DNA of 64,000 nt from Hymenobacter siberiensis (GCF_018967865.2 NZ_JAHLZY020000001.1:2480001-2544000), one strand, 5' to 3'. Positions 23,273-35,498 are shown, numbered from the stretch's first letter. The notes: a model not told the origin generated them from the letters alone. Made by a program: numbers and translations.

Positions 23273-23971
23273 ATGAGCGACTCCCCGTCCAGCCCCCAAC
23301 CGCCCAAACTCCCAAGCCAAACCGAGGAAAATTACCTCAAAGCCGTTTTTAAGCTGGCCGAGGCCGAGCCCGAAACGCCCGGCGTGAGCACCAATCGCAT
23401 CGCGGCTGCCCTCGATACCCGCGCCGCGTCCGTGACCGATATGCTGCGCCGCCTGGCCGACAAAGGCCTGCTGAATTACGAAAAGTACCGAGGCGTGCAG
23501 CTCACGGCCGAGGGCCGCCGGCTGGCGCTGCTCACCATTCGCAAGCACCGGCTCTGGGAGGTTTTTCTGGTGCAGCAGCTCGGCTTCAGCTGGGACGAGG
23601 TGCACGAGGTGGCCGAGGAGCTGGAGCACGTGCAGTCGCCGCTGCTCATGCGCCGGCTCGACGCCTTCCTGGGCTACCCCGTGCTCGACCCGCACGGCGA
23701 CCCCATTCCCACCGAGGACGGGGCCATGCGCCGCCCCGCCCACCGCCTCCTGGCCGACCTCAACGCCGGGGAGCGCGGCACGTTATCGGCCGTTAAAAAC
23801 ACCTCGCCGCCCTTCCTGCAATACCTCGACAAGGTGGGCTTGCAGCTGGGTGCCGAGGTTGAAGTGCTGGACAAGGTGGCCTTTGACAACTCCTTCGAGC
23901 TGAGGATAAACCGGGAGCGTACCACGCTGATATCAGCCGAAGTGAGCCGCAACCTGTTTGTAACGGCATAA
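23273..23971 (+). CDS. DtxR/MntR-family metal-dependent transcriptional regulator
   Basis: A 232 aa protein from ATG 23273. The N-terminal winged helix is TEENYLKAVFKLAE, VSTNRIAAALDTRAASVTDM, KGLLNYEKYRGVQLT. The dimerisation and metal-binding domain is RKHRLWEVFLVQQLGFSWDE, HEVAEELEHVQSPLLMRRLD. The C-terminal SH3/FeoA-like domain is LQYLDKVGLQLGAEVEVLDK. Members repress metal uptake genes when Mn or Fe is plentiful. No transporter is adjacent, so the regulon is unknown. A longer start at 23213 is in frame but unlike the family. Confidence 0.9.
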   Translation: MSDSPSSPQPPKLPSQTEENYLKAVFKLAEAEPETPGVSTNRIAAALDTRAASVTDMLRRLADKGLLNYEKYRGVQLTAEGRRLALLTIRKHRLWEVFLVQQLGFSWDEVHEVAEELEHVQSPLLMRRLDAFLGYPVLDPHGDPIPTEDGAMRRPAHRLLADLNAGERGTLSAVKNTSPPFLQYLDKVGLQLGAEVEVLDKVAFDNSFELRINRERTTLISAEVSRNLFVTA

Positions 23972-24018
23972 GCAGGAATTCCATACAACCGGGGCACTCC
24001 GACTAAACCGAAAAATCC

Positions 24019-25443
24019 GTGGCTCAGACCATTTTCTCCGATACCATCGTGGCGCTGTCCACGCCGCCGGGCGCGGGTGCGCTGGCCGTTATCCGCCTGT
24101 CCGGGCCGGCGGCCGTGGCCATTACGGCGACCGTGTTTTCTAAAAAAAGCTTCGCCGAAGCAGCCGGCAATACTCTGCACTACGGCACCCTGCGCGACCC
24201 CAACGGCAGCGAAATCCTCGACGAAGTAGTGGTCGGGCTCTTCCGCGCCCCAAAGTCTTTCACCCGCGAAGATGTGGTCGAAATCAGCTGCCACGGCTCC
24301 GACTACGTGGTGCGCCAGGTGCTGGCCCTGCTCCTGCGCCACGGCGTCCGCCTGGCCGAAGCCGGCGAGTTCACGAAGCGCGCCTTCCTGAGCGGGGCCA
24401 TGGACCTGGCCCAGGCCGAAGCCGTGGCCGACCTCATCGCCGCCGACTCCGCCTTGAGCCACAAAGTAGCGTTGAACCAGCTGCGCGGCGGCTTCTCGCA
24501 GGAGCTGCGCGAGCTACGGGCCCGCCTCATCAAATTCGCCGCGCTGCTGGAGCTGGAGCTCGACTTTGGCGAAGAAGACGTGGAATTTGCCGACCGCACC
24601 GGCCTGGCCGCGCTGCTGGCCGAAGTGCGCGGCGTGGTGCGGGGCCTGTTGCGCTCGTTTGAGTTGGGCAACGTCATCAAAAACGGCATTACCACCGTCA
24701 TCGCCGGCCGGCCCAACGCCGGCAAATCCACCCTGCTCAACGCACTGCTGCGCGAGGAACGGGCAATTGTGTCGGCCATTCCCGGCACCACCCGCGACTT
24801 TATTGAGGATGAGGTGAGCATCGACGGCCTGCGTTTCCGCTTCGTGGACACGGCCGGTCTGCGCGACGATACGGCCGACGAAGTGGAAGCCATTGGCGTG
24901 GCCCGCACCCGGGAGCGCGTGCGCCAGGCCTCGCTGCTGCTCTATCTGTTCGATTTGGCGGAGCTAACCCCAGCAGCAGTGCGCGCCGAAATCCAGGAGC
25001 TCACCACCGGGCTGCAATTGCCCGTGCTGGCCGTGGGCAATAAAACCGACCTGGCGTCGGCCGAAGCCCTGGCGGCTTTCGAAACAGCGTTTCGGGCCAG
25101 CCCCGCCGACCACGCCCAACCCATTCCGCTGGTGCTGCTGGCCGCCGCGCAAAACCAGGGCCTCGAAGCCCTCCAAACGGCCCTATTGAAGCAGGTGCGC
25201 GGCTCGGCGCTCGAAAACAACGCTTCGGCTACCATCGTCACCAACGTGCGCCACGCCCGCGCCCTCGAAACCGCCGCCGCCCACCTCGCCGCCGTACAAA
25301 CCGGCCTCGATACCGGCTTTGGCACCGAGCTGCTGGCCGCCGACCTGCGCCATGCCCTGGCGGCGCTGGGCGAAATCACCGGCGAAATTTCATCCGAAGA
25401 CTTGCTCACGAGCATTTTCACCCAGTTCTGCATCGGTAAATAA
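24019..25443 (+). CDS. mnmE: tRNA uridine-5-carboxymethylaminomethyl GTPase MnmE
   Basis: With MnmG it makes the cmnm5U34 modification of tRNA wobble uridines. A 474 aa protein from GTG 24019. The N-terminal formyl-THF domain is FSDTIVALSTPPGAGALAVI. The helical domain follows, then the G domain: GRPNAGKSTLLNALL, TTRDFIEDE, DTAGLRD and NKTD. The C-terminus FCIGK carries the essential Cys. All key residues are present. No mnmG is nearby, which is normal for Bacteroidota. Confidence 0.95.
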   Translation: MAQTIFSDTIVALSTPPGAGALAVIRLSGPAAVAITATVFSKKSFAEAAGNTLHYGTLRDPNGSEILDEVVVGLFRAPKSFTREDVVEISCHGSDYVVRQVLALLLRHGVRLAEAGEFTKRAFLSGAMDLAQAEAVADLIAADSALSHKVALNQLRGGFSQELRELRARLIKFAALLELELDFGEEDVEFADRTGLAALLAEVRGVVRGLLRSFELGNVIKNGITTVIAGRPNAGKSTLLNALLREERAIVSAIPGTTRDFIEDEVSIDGLRFRFVDTAGLRDDTADEVEAIGVARTRERVRQASLLLYLFDLAELTPAAVRAEIQELTTGLQLPVLAVGNKTDLASAEALAAFETAFRASPADHAQPIPLVLLAAAQNQGLEALQTALLKQVRGSALENNASATIVTNVRHARALETAAAHLAAVQTGLDTGFGTELLAADLRHALAALGEITGEISSEDLLTSIFTQFCIGK

Positions 25444-25610
25444 TTTTTTTTACTGCTTTTCCTCCAATACCCCGCCCGAAATCAATGCAAACGTTGCCAG
25501 GCGGCTTCTGCGCACTTTTTAGGGTCGTTTATCGAAACCTCACGGTCCTTTTAGTTGTAATGAATGTTCGTACTAAGCCGAGAAAGTTTCCCGGCTTAAC
25601 CCATATGGCT

Positions 25611-25618
25611 TAGTTTCG
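25611..25618 (+). promoter_or_regulatory. -7-like element TAGTTTCG upstream of citrate synthase
   Basis: TAGTTTCG differs from TAnnTTTG at one base and lies 31 bases before the ATG. A TTTC about 20 bases further upstream may serve as the -33 box. An inverted repeat taagccg / cggctta (about 25574-25598) overlaps the region and could be an operator. Confidence 0.35.
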
Positions 25619-25648
25619 CACTCTATTTCCCTCACACCCCTCCCGCCC

Positions 25649-26938
<1,290 letters not shown>

Positions 26939-26961
26939 TCCCGGCCAATCGGCTAAAAAAC

Positions 26962-26992
26962 AAAAAGCCCGCTCTATGGAGCGGGCTTTTTC
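26962..26992. terminator. Bidirectional terminator after gltA
   Basis: Stem aaaaagcccgctc / gagcgggcttttt with loop tatg. It lies between convergent gltA and the 27020 gene. Confidence 0.9.
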
Positions 26993-27019
26993 GTGTCCGG
27001 CCGGGAAGGTTGCCCTCCC

Positions 27020-27394
27020 CTATTTCAAGCGATGCGCGGTAAAGTTGGTGCGGAGGTTCTGGTAAGCCAGCAGCTGCTGGGGCTGCAGGATACCGGCCAG
27101 CTCGGTTTCGTAGCGCTGCTGGGCCTGGGCCAACTGATTATCAAGCTCTTCCGCGCTGGCGCCGTTGAGCATAATCTCCAGGTCGCGCCGCTCGGTGAGC
27201 ATATTCAGGTGCAGCTGCTTCACCGAGAGGTATTGGGCCTCGTTGAAATGTACGTGCTGCGCCAGCGCCCGGGTGAGCGTGGTAGCCCGCGCCATCATGG
27301 CGTGTGAGTAAGAGCCGTCGCCGGGGCCGGCTACAGCCACTGGGGTAACGGTAACACCCGCAGCAAAGCAAGTAGCCAGGAATAAGTTTTTCAT
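27020..27394 (-). CDS. Exported helical protein, Spy/CpxP-like
   Basis: A 124 aa protein with signal peptide MKNLFLATCFAAGVTVTPVAVA. The mature part is one long helical stretch: LTRALAQHVHFNEAQYLSVK, NMLTERRDLEIMLN, LDNQLAQAQQRYETELAGIL, LQPQQLLAYQNL. It shares the spacing of FNEAQY and LQPQQL with LNEGQF and LTPSQL of the 13818-14231 protein, so the two are probably distant paralogues of a Bacteroidota Spy-like group. The role is unknown; periplasmic chaperone or stress protein is a guess. Confidence 0.7.
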   Translation of the reverse strand: MKNLFLATCFAAGVTVTPVAVAGPGDGSYSHAMMARATTLTRALAQHVHFNEAQYLSVKQLHLNMLTERRDLEIMLNGASAEELDNQLAQAQQRYETELAGILQPQQLLAYQNLRTNFTAHRLK

Positions 27395-27968
27395 GGAATG
27401 TGGGGGTTATGGTGATGAGATAAGGCAAGTGCCCTGCTGGAGTGCAATTGGGCTCATCAAACATAGACAAATTATCAATTTGAATAAAAAATACTTTTTC
27501 TGGCACTTTTTTAATTTCAAGGTTTTTATATTATTCAATAACAATCTGATTTGCAGTCAAATAGCTTATTTAAAATAATCAGTCGCTGAGGCCGGAAAAA
27601 AAATTACCAGTGGGCAAACCATATATTTTTCCTTACGAATGCAATTATATTTCACCTGACCTAAAGCCTTACTTTAAGTAAAAAGCCCTTGTAGGGCTAT
27701 TCTCTCAATTGTTGGTTTAAGTTGCTATCCAGGCCGGCCTGTGCGGGTACGGTGGCTTTTCAGCAGCCATGGCACCCGTAAATGAGTGATTTTCGGGCTG
27801 GTGTGCGGGCTTTGAATGGTGTGGTGCGACGAATTGGGGCAGCAACGGTAGCACCATCAAGGCTACCGTGCCATAAGCACCTCTCCGAACAGGGGGGCTA
27901 CCGGCGAAAAAGCCGGCAGCCCACAATCATCCCAGTGGCACTGATGCCCGGAATGGGTAACCCCGCCC
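27395..27968. other. Intergenic region without a recognised gene
   Basis: The first 300 bases are strongly AT-rich and lie upstream of the Spy-like gene, so they probably hold its promoter. A minus-strand terminator lies at 27679-27703. From 27717 to 27968 the DNA is GC-richer and contains a hairpin (gggctaccggc / gccggcagccc, about 27894-27922). A 69-codon minus-strand frame here has no family features and is not called. Confidence 0.6.
27679..27703 (-). terminator. Minus-strand terminator
   Basis: On the minus strand, stem agccct / agggct with a four-base loop is followed by TTTTT. It would end transcripts coming from the PorE-like gene. Confidence 0.6.
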
Positions 27969-29945
27969 TTACAAAATGTGCAGTTCTATGCGGCGGTTGA
28001 GCTGGCGATGGTCTTCGGTATCGTTGGCGGCCAGGGGGTGGCCTGCGCCGTAGCCTTTGGAGCGCAGCCGGGTGGTGGAAATGCCGTGGTCAGACAGGTA
28101 TTCAACCACTGCCTGGGCGCGGCGCTGCGAGAGCTGAATGTTAGACTCGGGGGCACCTACGTTGTCGGTATAGCCGGATACTTCAATCTGCACGTCGCGG
28201 TACTGCCGCAGGAACTCAATCAGGCGGTTGAGCTCGGTGCGGGACTGCGGCTTCAGGTCGTACTTATTGGTATCGAAAAACAGATTATTCAACACCACGC
28301 TGCGGCCGGCGCGCACGGGTTCAAGGTAAATATCCAGCGCCGTGGGACTGAACGGGTGCTGGCTGGAATAGTCGAAGCTGAGGCTTTTGAGCAGGTATTT
28401 ATCGGCCGCGGCGTACATGGCGTAGTGGTGGCCTTCGTTGAGCACCACCGTGTAGTCGCCGTACTCGGGGTCGGAAGTCACGAACTGCGTGAGCACGTCG
28501 GTGTCGAGGTCGTAGAGCTTTACTTCTGCTTTGAGCGGCTTTTTGGTGTTGGCATCAAATACGCGGCCCTGGGTGTAGGTGCTGGTTTCGCGGGCCTTCA
28601 CGGCCGGCGGCACCGCAAAGCCGAACAGCTCCACCGGCCGCTCGCGCGACAGCCGGTAGCCCCCGGGCGGCTCCTCTGATGCCCGGCTGCGCGAGCAGAA
28701 TCCCTTCTGGTTGTCGGAAGTGATAAAAAGGGAGGCTTCGTTCTCGAAGGTATTGAGTGGGTAGCCCAGGTTGCGGGGTTTGCTCCAATTGCTGGCCCCC
28801 TGCTTTTCGCACCGAAAAGCGTCGAGGCCACCCATGCCGACCAGGCCATCGGTAACATAATAAAGCGTGGTGCCGCTGGCGTGGATGAATGGGGCCATGT
28901 CCTTACCGGCGGTGTTCACGGGCGTGCCCACGTTTTGGGCGGGGCTCCAGTTGCCATCGGGCTGTAGGCTGGTCACGTAAATATCCTCCTGGCCCTGGCC
29001 GCCGCGCCGCGTCGAGGTGAAGTACAGCGTTCGGCCGTCGGCCGAGAGCGAGGGTTGCGAGTCCCACTCCGTAGAATTCACGTTGAGGCCCAGGTTAATG
29101 GGCGGGCTCCAGTTGTTGCCGGTGCGGCGCGAAATGTACAGGTCGCAGTTGCCAATGGCCTTGGGCCGGTCACAGGACGCAAAAACCAGCGTTTTGCCAT
29201 CGCCCGAAATCGAGCCCGCGCCTTCGTTGTAGCTGGAGTTGATGGCCGGCGAAATCGGCACGGGCGCACCCATAGAGCCGTCTTTGTTCTGGCGGCTCAC
29301 GTACAGGTCTTCGCCACTGCTGGCCGCCGGCCGGCCCGTGAAGAGCAGGAACCGGTTATCCGCCGTAAGAGCCGGGAAATACTGAAACTTAAAGCTGTTC
29401 AGCGGGGCGGGCAGCGGCAGCGGCGCTTCACCCATGGGGTGCTTCATGGCATCGAGCGCAAACTCACAGGTGAGGAGCTGCCGCTGCGATTTGGCCAGGT
29501 TTTTCTGAGCTTTGGGGGCCACTTTCATCAGCTGCCGGTAGGCATCGAGGGCAGTCTGGTAGTCGCCGTAGCTTAGGGCCAGGTCGCCCAGCAGCTGGTA
29601 TTCGGAGGCATGAATCGGCTCGGGGACTACTTTGGACAGGCCGTCGCGATAGGCGGCCAGCGCCCCCCGGTTGTCGCCCATGGCTTTCAGCAGGGAGCCC
29701 TTCAGCAGGAAGGCTTCGCCGAAGGATGGGAACTTCTGGTTGAGCTGGTTCAGGGTCTCAACGGCCTTGACAAAGTCCCGTTCCTTGGTTTGCTGCTGCG
29801 CTTTTTCGAGTAGACTGCGGGCCTTCGTGTTGGTGGGCATCTGCACTTTGGGCGGTAGCTGCGCCCAGGCCATTTCGGCAGAGGCCAGGCCCAGCAGACA
29901 CATCATTCCGAGGCGCACGGCCCCCAACACTGAAATGCAACGCAT
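27969..29945 (-). CDS. OmpA-family protein with TPR, beta-propeller and CRD domains (PorE-like)
   Basis: A 658 aa protein with signal peptide ending AEMAWAQ. Domain order: TPR-like helices (about 40-150: ARSLLEKAQQQTKERDFVKA, HASEYQLLGDLALSYGDYQT); a PD40/WD40-like propeller (about 180-430, repeats such as GSISGDGKTLVFASCDRP, PSLSADGRTLYFTSTRRGG); a carboxypeptidase-regulatory-like domain (about 455-535: YTQGRVFDANTKKPLKAEVK); and a C-terminal OmpA peptidoglycan-binding domain (NNLFFDTNKYDLKPQS, VSGYTDNVGAPESN, RRAQAVVEYLSDHGI). This is the same order and length as PorE of the type IX secretion system of Porphyromonas (about 670 aa). Many Bacteroidota encode several such proteins, so orthology is not proven. 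Confidence 0.85.
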   Translation of the reverse strand: MRCISVLGAVRLGMMCLLGLASAEMAWAQLPPKVQMPTNTKARSLLEKAQQQTKERDFVKAVETLNQLNQKFPSFGEAFLLKGSLLKAMGDNRGALAAYRDGLSKVVPEPIHASEYQLLGDLALSYGDYQTALDAYRQLMKVAPKAQKNLAKSQRQLLTCEFALDAMKHPMGEAPLPLPAPLNSFKFQYFPALTADNRFLLFTGRPAASSGEDLYVSRQNKDGSMGAPVPISPAINSSYNEGAGSISGDGKTLVFASCDRPKAIGNCDLYISRRTGNNWSPPINLGLNVNSTEWDSQPSLSADGRTLYFTSTRRGGQGQEDIYVTSLQPDGNWSPAQNVGTPVNTAGKDMAPFIHASGTTLYYVTDGLVGMGGLDAFRCEKQGASNWSKPRNLGYPLNTFENEASLFITSDNQKGFCSRSRASEEPPGGYRLSRERPVELFGFAVPPAVKARETSTYTQGRVFDANTKKPLKAEVKLYDLDTDVLTQFVTSDPEYGDYTVVLNEGHHYAMYAAADKYLLKSLSFDYSSQHPFSPTALDIYLEPVRAGRSVVLNNLFFDTNKYDLKPQSRTELNRLIEFLRQYRDVQIEVSGYTDNVGAPESNIQLSQRRAQAVVEYLSDHGISTTRLRSKGYGAGHPLAANDTEDHRQLNRRIELHIL

Positions 29946-29953
29946 ACGGTAAG

Positions 29954-30613
29954 CTAGGGAATGTCGAGGTATTTATGAGTCTGGAGCGACACCTGCCAGC
30001 GCGGGTGCTGCTTCACGTAGTCAACCAGCTCGGGCGTCATGCGCGCGGCGCGGCTCCACTCGGGCTGCAAGTATAGGCGCGTGGTGGCCGGAACCAACGC
30101 CGCGTGTTCCTCAGCCCATGCAAAATCGTGCCCATTAAATACAACTACCTTCAATTCGTGGGCAGCAGCCAACACTTCGGGCAGCGGGGCCTTGAATTTT
30201 TTGGGCGAAAGGCACACCCAGTCCCAGGTGCCGGAGAGCGGGTGCGCGCCCGAGGTTTCGAGCCAGGTGCGGCAACCAGCCGCCTGCAATGCGGCCGTAA
30301 GGAGCTCCAGATTATGCATCAGCGGCTCGCCGCCAGTAATGACCACATCGCGGCCGGGATAAGCCAGCACGGCTTCTACGAGCTGCGCTACCGACTGGCG
30401 GGGGTGCGCGTCGGCATCCCACGATTCCTTCACGTCGCACCATACGCAGCCCACGTCGCAACCGCCCAGCCGGATAAAATAGGCGGCCCGGCCGGTGTTA
30501 TACCCTTCGCCCTGAATGGTATAGAACTGCTCCATTACGGGCAGCAGCGTTCCGGCGGGCACAGCCGTCACATCATCGGAAGATGCAATTAATTCAGAAG
30601 TAAGTAACGTCAC
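29954..30613 (-). CDS. queE: 7-carboxy-7-deazaguanine synthase QueE
   Basis: Radical SAM enzyme of queuosine precursor synthesis. GTG 30613 is preferred (VTLLTSELIASS...), giving 219 aa; ATG 30661 in the same frame adds a hydrophobic leader untypical of this cytosolic enzyme. Motifs: FYTIQGEGYNTGRAAYFIRL, the cluster loop GGCDVGCVWCDVKESWD (CxxxCxxC), VVITGGEPLMHN for SAM, and LQPEWS. It lies eight bases upstream of the PorE-like gene on the same strand and is probably co-transcribed, without an obvious functional link. Other queuosine genes are not in view. Confidence 0.9.
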   Translation of the reverse strand: MTLLTSELIASSDDVTAVPAGTLLPVMEQFYTIQGEGYNTGRAAYFIRLGGCDVGCVWCDVKESWDADAHPRQSVAQLVEAVLAYPGRDVVITGGEPLMHNLELLTAALQAAGCRTWLETSGAHPLSGTWDWVCLSPKKFKAPLPEVLAAAHELKVVVFNGHDFAWAEEHAALVPATTRLYLQPEWSRAARMTPELVDYVKQHPRWQVSLQTHKYLDIP

Positions 30614-30737
30614 GGGTATTATTACAAAAAACCTCAGGAAGCAAAGCAACCCGAACACCAACTATAGGACACGCCGTTCCCAAGGCCGGACTTTAAAAGT
30701 ACGCCAGGAGCTAATTATAACCAAATATTCCTAAGAA

Positions 30738-31649
30738 TCAGCCGGCTGGGTGCGGGTATATTTCGCCCTTCGCGGCCCGTAGCGTGTTCAGCAAAAGCAT
30801 GGCGATGGTCATGGGGCCCACGCCGCCGGGCACTGGCGTGATGGCCGAAGCCAGCGGGGCCACCTCGGCAAAGTTCACGTCGCCCTTCAGGGTATAGCCG
30901 CTTTTTTTGCTGGCGTCGGGCACGCGGGTGGTGCCCACGTCAATCACCACTGCGCCGGGCTGCACCATGTCGGCGGTCACGAACTCGGGGCGGCCGATGG
31001 CGGCCACCACGATGTCGGCCGTCCGGCATATTTCAGCCAGGTTCTGAGTGCGCGAATGGCATAAAGTAACCGTGCAGTTAGCCGTATCCAGGTTCTTGGC
31101 CAGCAGTATACTAACCGGAGTACCAACGATATTGGAACGACCGATAACCACGGCGTGCTTGCCGCTGGTTTTGATACCCTGGCGCGCCAGCAGCTCCACA
31201 ATGCCCGAGGGCGTGGCGGGCAGCAGAGCCGGCAAACCGGCCACCATCCGGCCGATATTCATGGGGTGAAAACCATCGACATCCTTCTCGGGGCGGATGG
31301 CTTCAATGACCTTTTCGGGGTTGATGTGGGCCGGCAGCGGGAGCTGCACAATGAAACCGTCAATCTCGGGGTCGCGGTTCAGCTCATCTACTTTGGCCAG
31401 CAGGTCGGCCTCGGTAATATCATCTTCGTAGCGCAGCAGCGTGGACGCAAAGCCGACCCGCTCGCAGGCCAGCACCTTGTTGCGCACGTAGGTTTCGGAG
31501 CCGCCGTCGTGGCCCACGAGGATGGCGGCGAGGTGCGGCACCTTCTGGCCGGCGGCTTTCAGGGCGGCCACTTCGATGGCGATTTCGGCTTTGATGTCCT
31601 CGGCGGTCTGCTTGCCGTCGATGAGGTTGGAGGTTGTTACGGAAGTCAT
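30738..31649 (-). CDS. folD: Methylenetetrahydrofolate dehydrogenase / methenyl-THF cyclohydrolase FolD
   Basis: Bifunctional enzyme interconverting methylene-, methenyl- and 10-formyl-THF. A 303 aa protein from ATG 31649; a longer frame start at 31703 lies in a repeat element. Motifs: [20 protein letters not shown] (catalytic Tyr-Lys region), [34 protein letters not shown], and [17 protein letters not shown] with the Rossmann fold and [16 protein letters not shown] near the end. It follows lepA on the same strand, but a terminator and an inverted repeat lie between them. Confidence 0.95.
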   Translation of the reverse strand: MTSVTTSNLIDGKQTAEDIKAEIAIEVAALKAAGQKVPHLAAILVGHDGGSETYVRNKVLACERVGFASTLLRYEDDITEADLLAKVDELNRDPEIDGFIVQLPLPAHINPEKVIEAIRPEKDVDGFHPMNIGRMVAGLPALLPATPSGIVELLARQGIKTSGKHAVVIGRSNIVGTPVSILLAKNLDTANCTVTLCHSRTQNLAEICRTADIVVAAIGRPEFVTADMVQPGAVVIDVGTTRVPDASKKSGYTLKGDVNFAEVAPLASAITPVPGGVGPMTIAMLLLNTLRAAKGEIYPHPAG

Positions 31650-31672
31650 AAGGGGATTATGTGTCATCCTGA

Positions 31673-31766
31673 GCACAGCGAAGGACCTTATCACGCCTTG
31701 CACCGCATGTTGTTAGCAATTCTGACGAAAGCGGCCGTGATAAGATGCTTCCTTCGTCAGCATGAC
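31673..31766. repeat. Imperfect inverted repeat of the GTCATCCTGAG type
   Basis: Left arm gtcatcctgagcacagcgaa... and right arm (reverse-complemented gtcatgctgacgaaggaa...) match with small gaps and both run into ttatcacg. The sequence resembles the dispersed repeat beginning GTCATCCTGAGCGCAGCGAA seen in many Bacteroidota genomes. It lies just upstream of folD. Confidence 0.65.
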
Positions 31767-31772
31767 AGGCAT

Positions 31773-31801
31773 AAAAAAGGCGGCCCGAAAGCCGCCTTTT
31801 C
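31773..31801 (-). terminator. Terminator of lepA
   Basis: Stem aaaaggcggc / gccgcctttt with loop ccgaaa, with T-run on the minus-strand side, four bases beyond the lepA stop. Confidence 0.85.
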
Positions 31802-31804
31802 AAA

Positions 31805-33592
<1,788 letters not shown>

Positions 33593-33938
33593 AGATATTT
33601 CTTAAGCTGGGCTGCTGGCGGGGCGGTTGAAACTCGGGGAAGCTGACTGGCCGTTGCCCGGCTTTCCGCTACCCTAGTACCCGTTTTACTAGCTTGAGCC
33701 TGCAAATTACGACCAGAATAACTAGTCTGCACGATTTGGCCTGGCGAGGGACAAATTCCGGGGCAGCTGCCGGCTTCGGGACTCGTTTTGGAGCGCGGAT
33801 TTTGCGCGGCGCAGTGCATCGCGGCAGCCGGGCTGGCCAGATGAGAAATCTCATGCCTTGCCATGACGTTCATCACAGCATTGCGGGGGCGGACCCACCA
33901 CCTTTGCCAGCGGTCATCCTCACCCTACCCCCCTGAAT
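33593..33938. other. Divergent intergenic region between lepA and the L,D-transpeptidase gene
   Basis: 346 bases with no recognised gene. It must hold both promoters. CACCTTTG near 33898 is a one-mismatch match to TAnnTTTG on the plus strand, 34 bases before ATG 33939. Nothing else stands out. Confidence 0.5.
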
Positions 33939-35498
33939 ATGCGCCCGTTAAAGTCCATGCTGCTGGCGGCTTCACTGATGGCCATTCTTTTCGGGCTGAC
34001 CAACGCCGACCGGCTGGCCGCGCCCCGTGCCCCGGCAACCAATTACCCGGCCGACTCGCTGACCGGCCGCATCCAGCGCCTGCTGGCGGTGCCGGCGGCC
34101 GAGCGGACCTTACCGCTGGCGTTGGCCGATGAACCAGCCGTGCAGGCATTTTATACCCAGCGCCAGCACTCGGCAGCCTGGTGCGCAGATGCCGGGGCCG
34201 GGCCGAAAGGCCGGGCGGCGCTGGCGTTGCTGACCCAGGCCGGCGACTACGGCCTGACGCCGGCGATGTACCATGTGCCCCTACTGAAGGTGCTGACCGA
34301 TTCGCTGGCGCAGCCGGCCGGCACGGCGGGCCAGGTGGCCCGGCAGGCCCGGTTCGACGTATTGCTGACCGATGGCGTGGTGCTGTTTGCGCGGCATTTG
34401 CGGCGGGGGCAGCTGCACGCCTTCACGCCTTCGCCGCTGGAAAAAGCCGGGGCTCCGTTTGAGCCGGCGGCCTGGGTGGCCCGGGCGCTGGCTGCGCCGG
34501 GCTTTGCGGCGGCCCTGGTGCGCTGCCAGCCACCGCAGCGCGAGTACCAGGAGCTTCAGCAGGCGCTGGCACGCTGGCGGCGGCAGCCCGCCACTGGTAA
34601 AGATGCCCCGGCCCACAGCCGGCGCAGCCAGCAAATGGCCCTGACGCTGGAGCGGTGGCGCTGGGAAGCCATTCCCGGCAGCGAATACCTGCTGGTGAAC
34701 CTGCCGGCTTATCAGCTAGAAGTGGTGCGCAAGGGCCGCGTGCAGCTCAGCCAGCGGATTATAATTGGGCGGCCCGACCGGCCCACTCCTACGCTGAACA
34801 GTCGGGTTACGTCTTTCACGATTGCGCCCGAGTGGAACGTGCCCCACGGCGTAGCAGTGCGCCACATTCTGCCCTACCTGAAGGCCAATGCCCGCTACGC
34901 GCCGGAGCAGGATTTCTTGGCCAACAACAACTACCGGCTCTTCGATGCCCAAGGCAAAGCCGTGAACCCGGCCACCGTGAACTGGCAGCGCGTTACGGTG
35001 ACGAACTTCCCTTACACCATTCGCCAAAGCCCGGGCTGCGGCAACCTGTTGGGCAACATCATCTTTCGATTTCCGAACCCCTACGGCCTGTACCTCAGCG
35101 ATGCCCCCGAGCCCGGCCAGTTTGCGCACGCCTACCGGGCGCTGGAGGAAGGCTGCATGAAGCTGGCGCGCCCCATGCACCTGGCGGCCTACCTGCTGGG
35201 GCCCGACAGCACCAGCGCCGCGCTGCCCACCGAAGCCCAGTGCACCGCCAATCCGCAGCCGCGCACCATCTTTCTGAAGCGCCCCCTGCCGCTGCACGTG
35301 CGCTACGCCACCTGCGCGGTGGTGGCGGGTCAGCTGCGCTTCTACCCCGACGTATATGGCCAGGATGCTACCCTGCGCCGGCAGCTGCTGGCCATGCAGG
35401 CCGCCACCCAGCGCAGCGTTCAGACCAGCCTGCGCCAGCGGAAGGACGCGGCAGAAAACCAGCCCCCGGGCACCACCCTGGCCGGGCAACGGGAGTAG
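33939..35498 (+). CDS. L,D-transpeptidase-like scaffold protein (YcbB/LdtD type) with altered catalytic motif
   Basis: A 519 aa exported protein: hydrophobic residues 6-20 (SMLLAASLMAILFGL). Residues 50-240 are the helical scaffold domain of YcbB-type enzymes (AFYTQRQHSAAWCADAG, LLTQAGDYGLTPAMYH, LTDGVVLFARHLRRGQL). Then MALTLERWRWEAIPGSEYLL and PAYQLEVVRKGRVQLSQRII open the YkuD domain. Where YcbB has YLHDTP...SxGCxR, this protein has YLSDAPEPGQFAHAYRALEE then GCMKL: the nucleophile Cys stays, but the catalytic His of YLHDTP is Ser. It may be an inactive or altered 3-3 cross-linker. It is a single gene. Confidence 0.85.
   Translation: MRPLKSMLLAASLMAILFGLTNADRLAAPRAPATNYPADSLTGRIQRLLAVPAAERTLPLALADEPAVQAFYTQRQHSAAWCADAGAGPKGRAALALLTQAGDYGLTPAMYHVPLLKVLTDSLAQPAGTAGQVARQARFDVLLTDGVVLFARHLRRGQLHAFTPSPLEKAGAPFEPAAWVARALAAPGFAAALVRCQPPQREYQELQQALARWRRQPATGKDAPAHSRRSQQMALTLERWRWEAIPGSEYLLVNLPAYQLEVVRKGRVQLSQRIIIGRPDRPTPTLNSRVTSFTIAPEWNVPHGVAVRHILPYLKANARYAPEQDFLANNNYRLFDAQGKAVNPATVNWQRVTVTNFPYTIRQSPGCGNLLGNIIFRFPNPYGLYLSDAPEPGQFAHAYRALEEGCMKLARPMHLAAYLLGPDSTSAALPTEAQCTANPQPRTIFLKRPLPLHVRYATCAVVAGQLRFYPDVYGQDATLRRQLLAMQAATQRSVQTSLRQRKDAAENQPPGTTLAGQRE

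Noticed and set aside
27717..27926. 69-codon minus-strand frame between the PorE-like and Spy-like genes
   Set aside because: No signal, membrane helix or family match, and codon pattern not convincing; left as intergenic.
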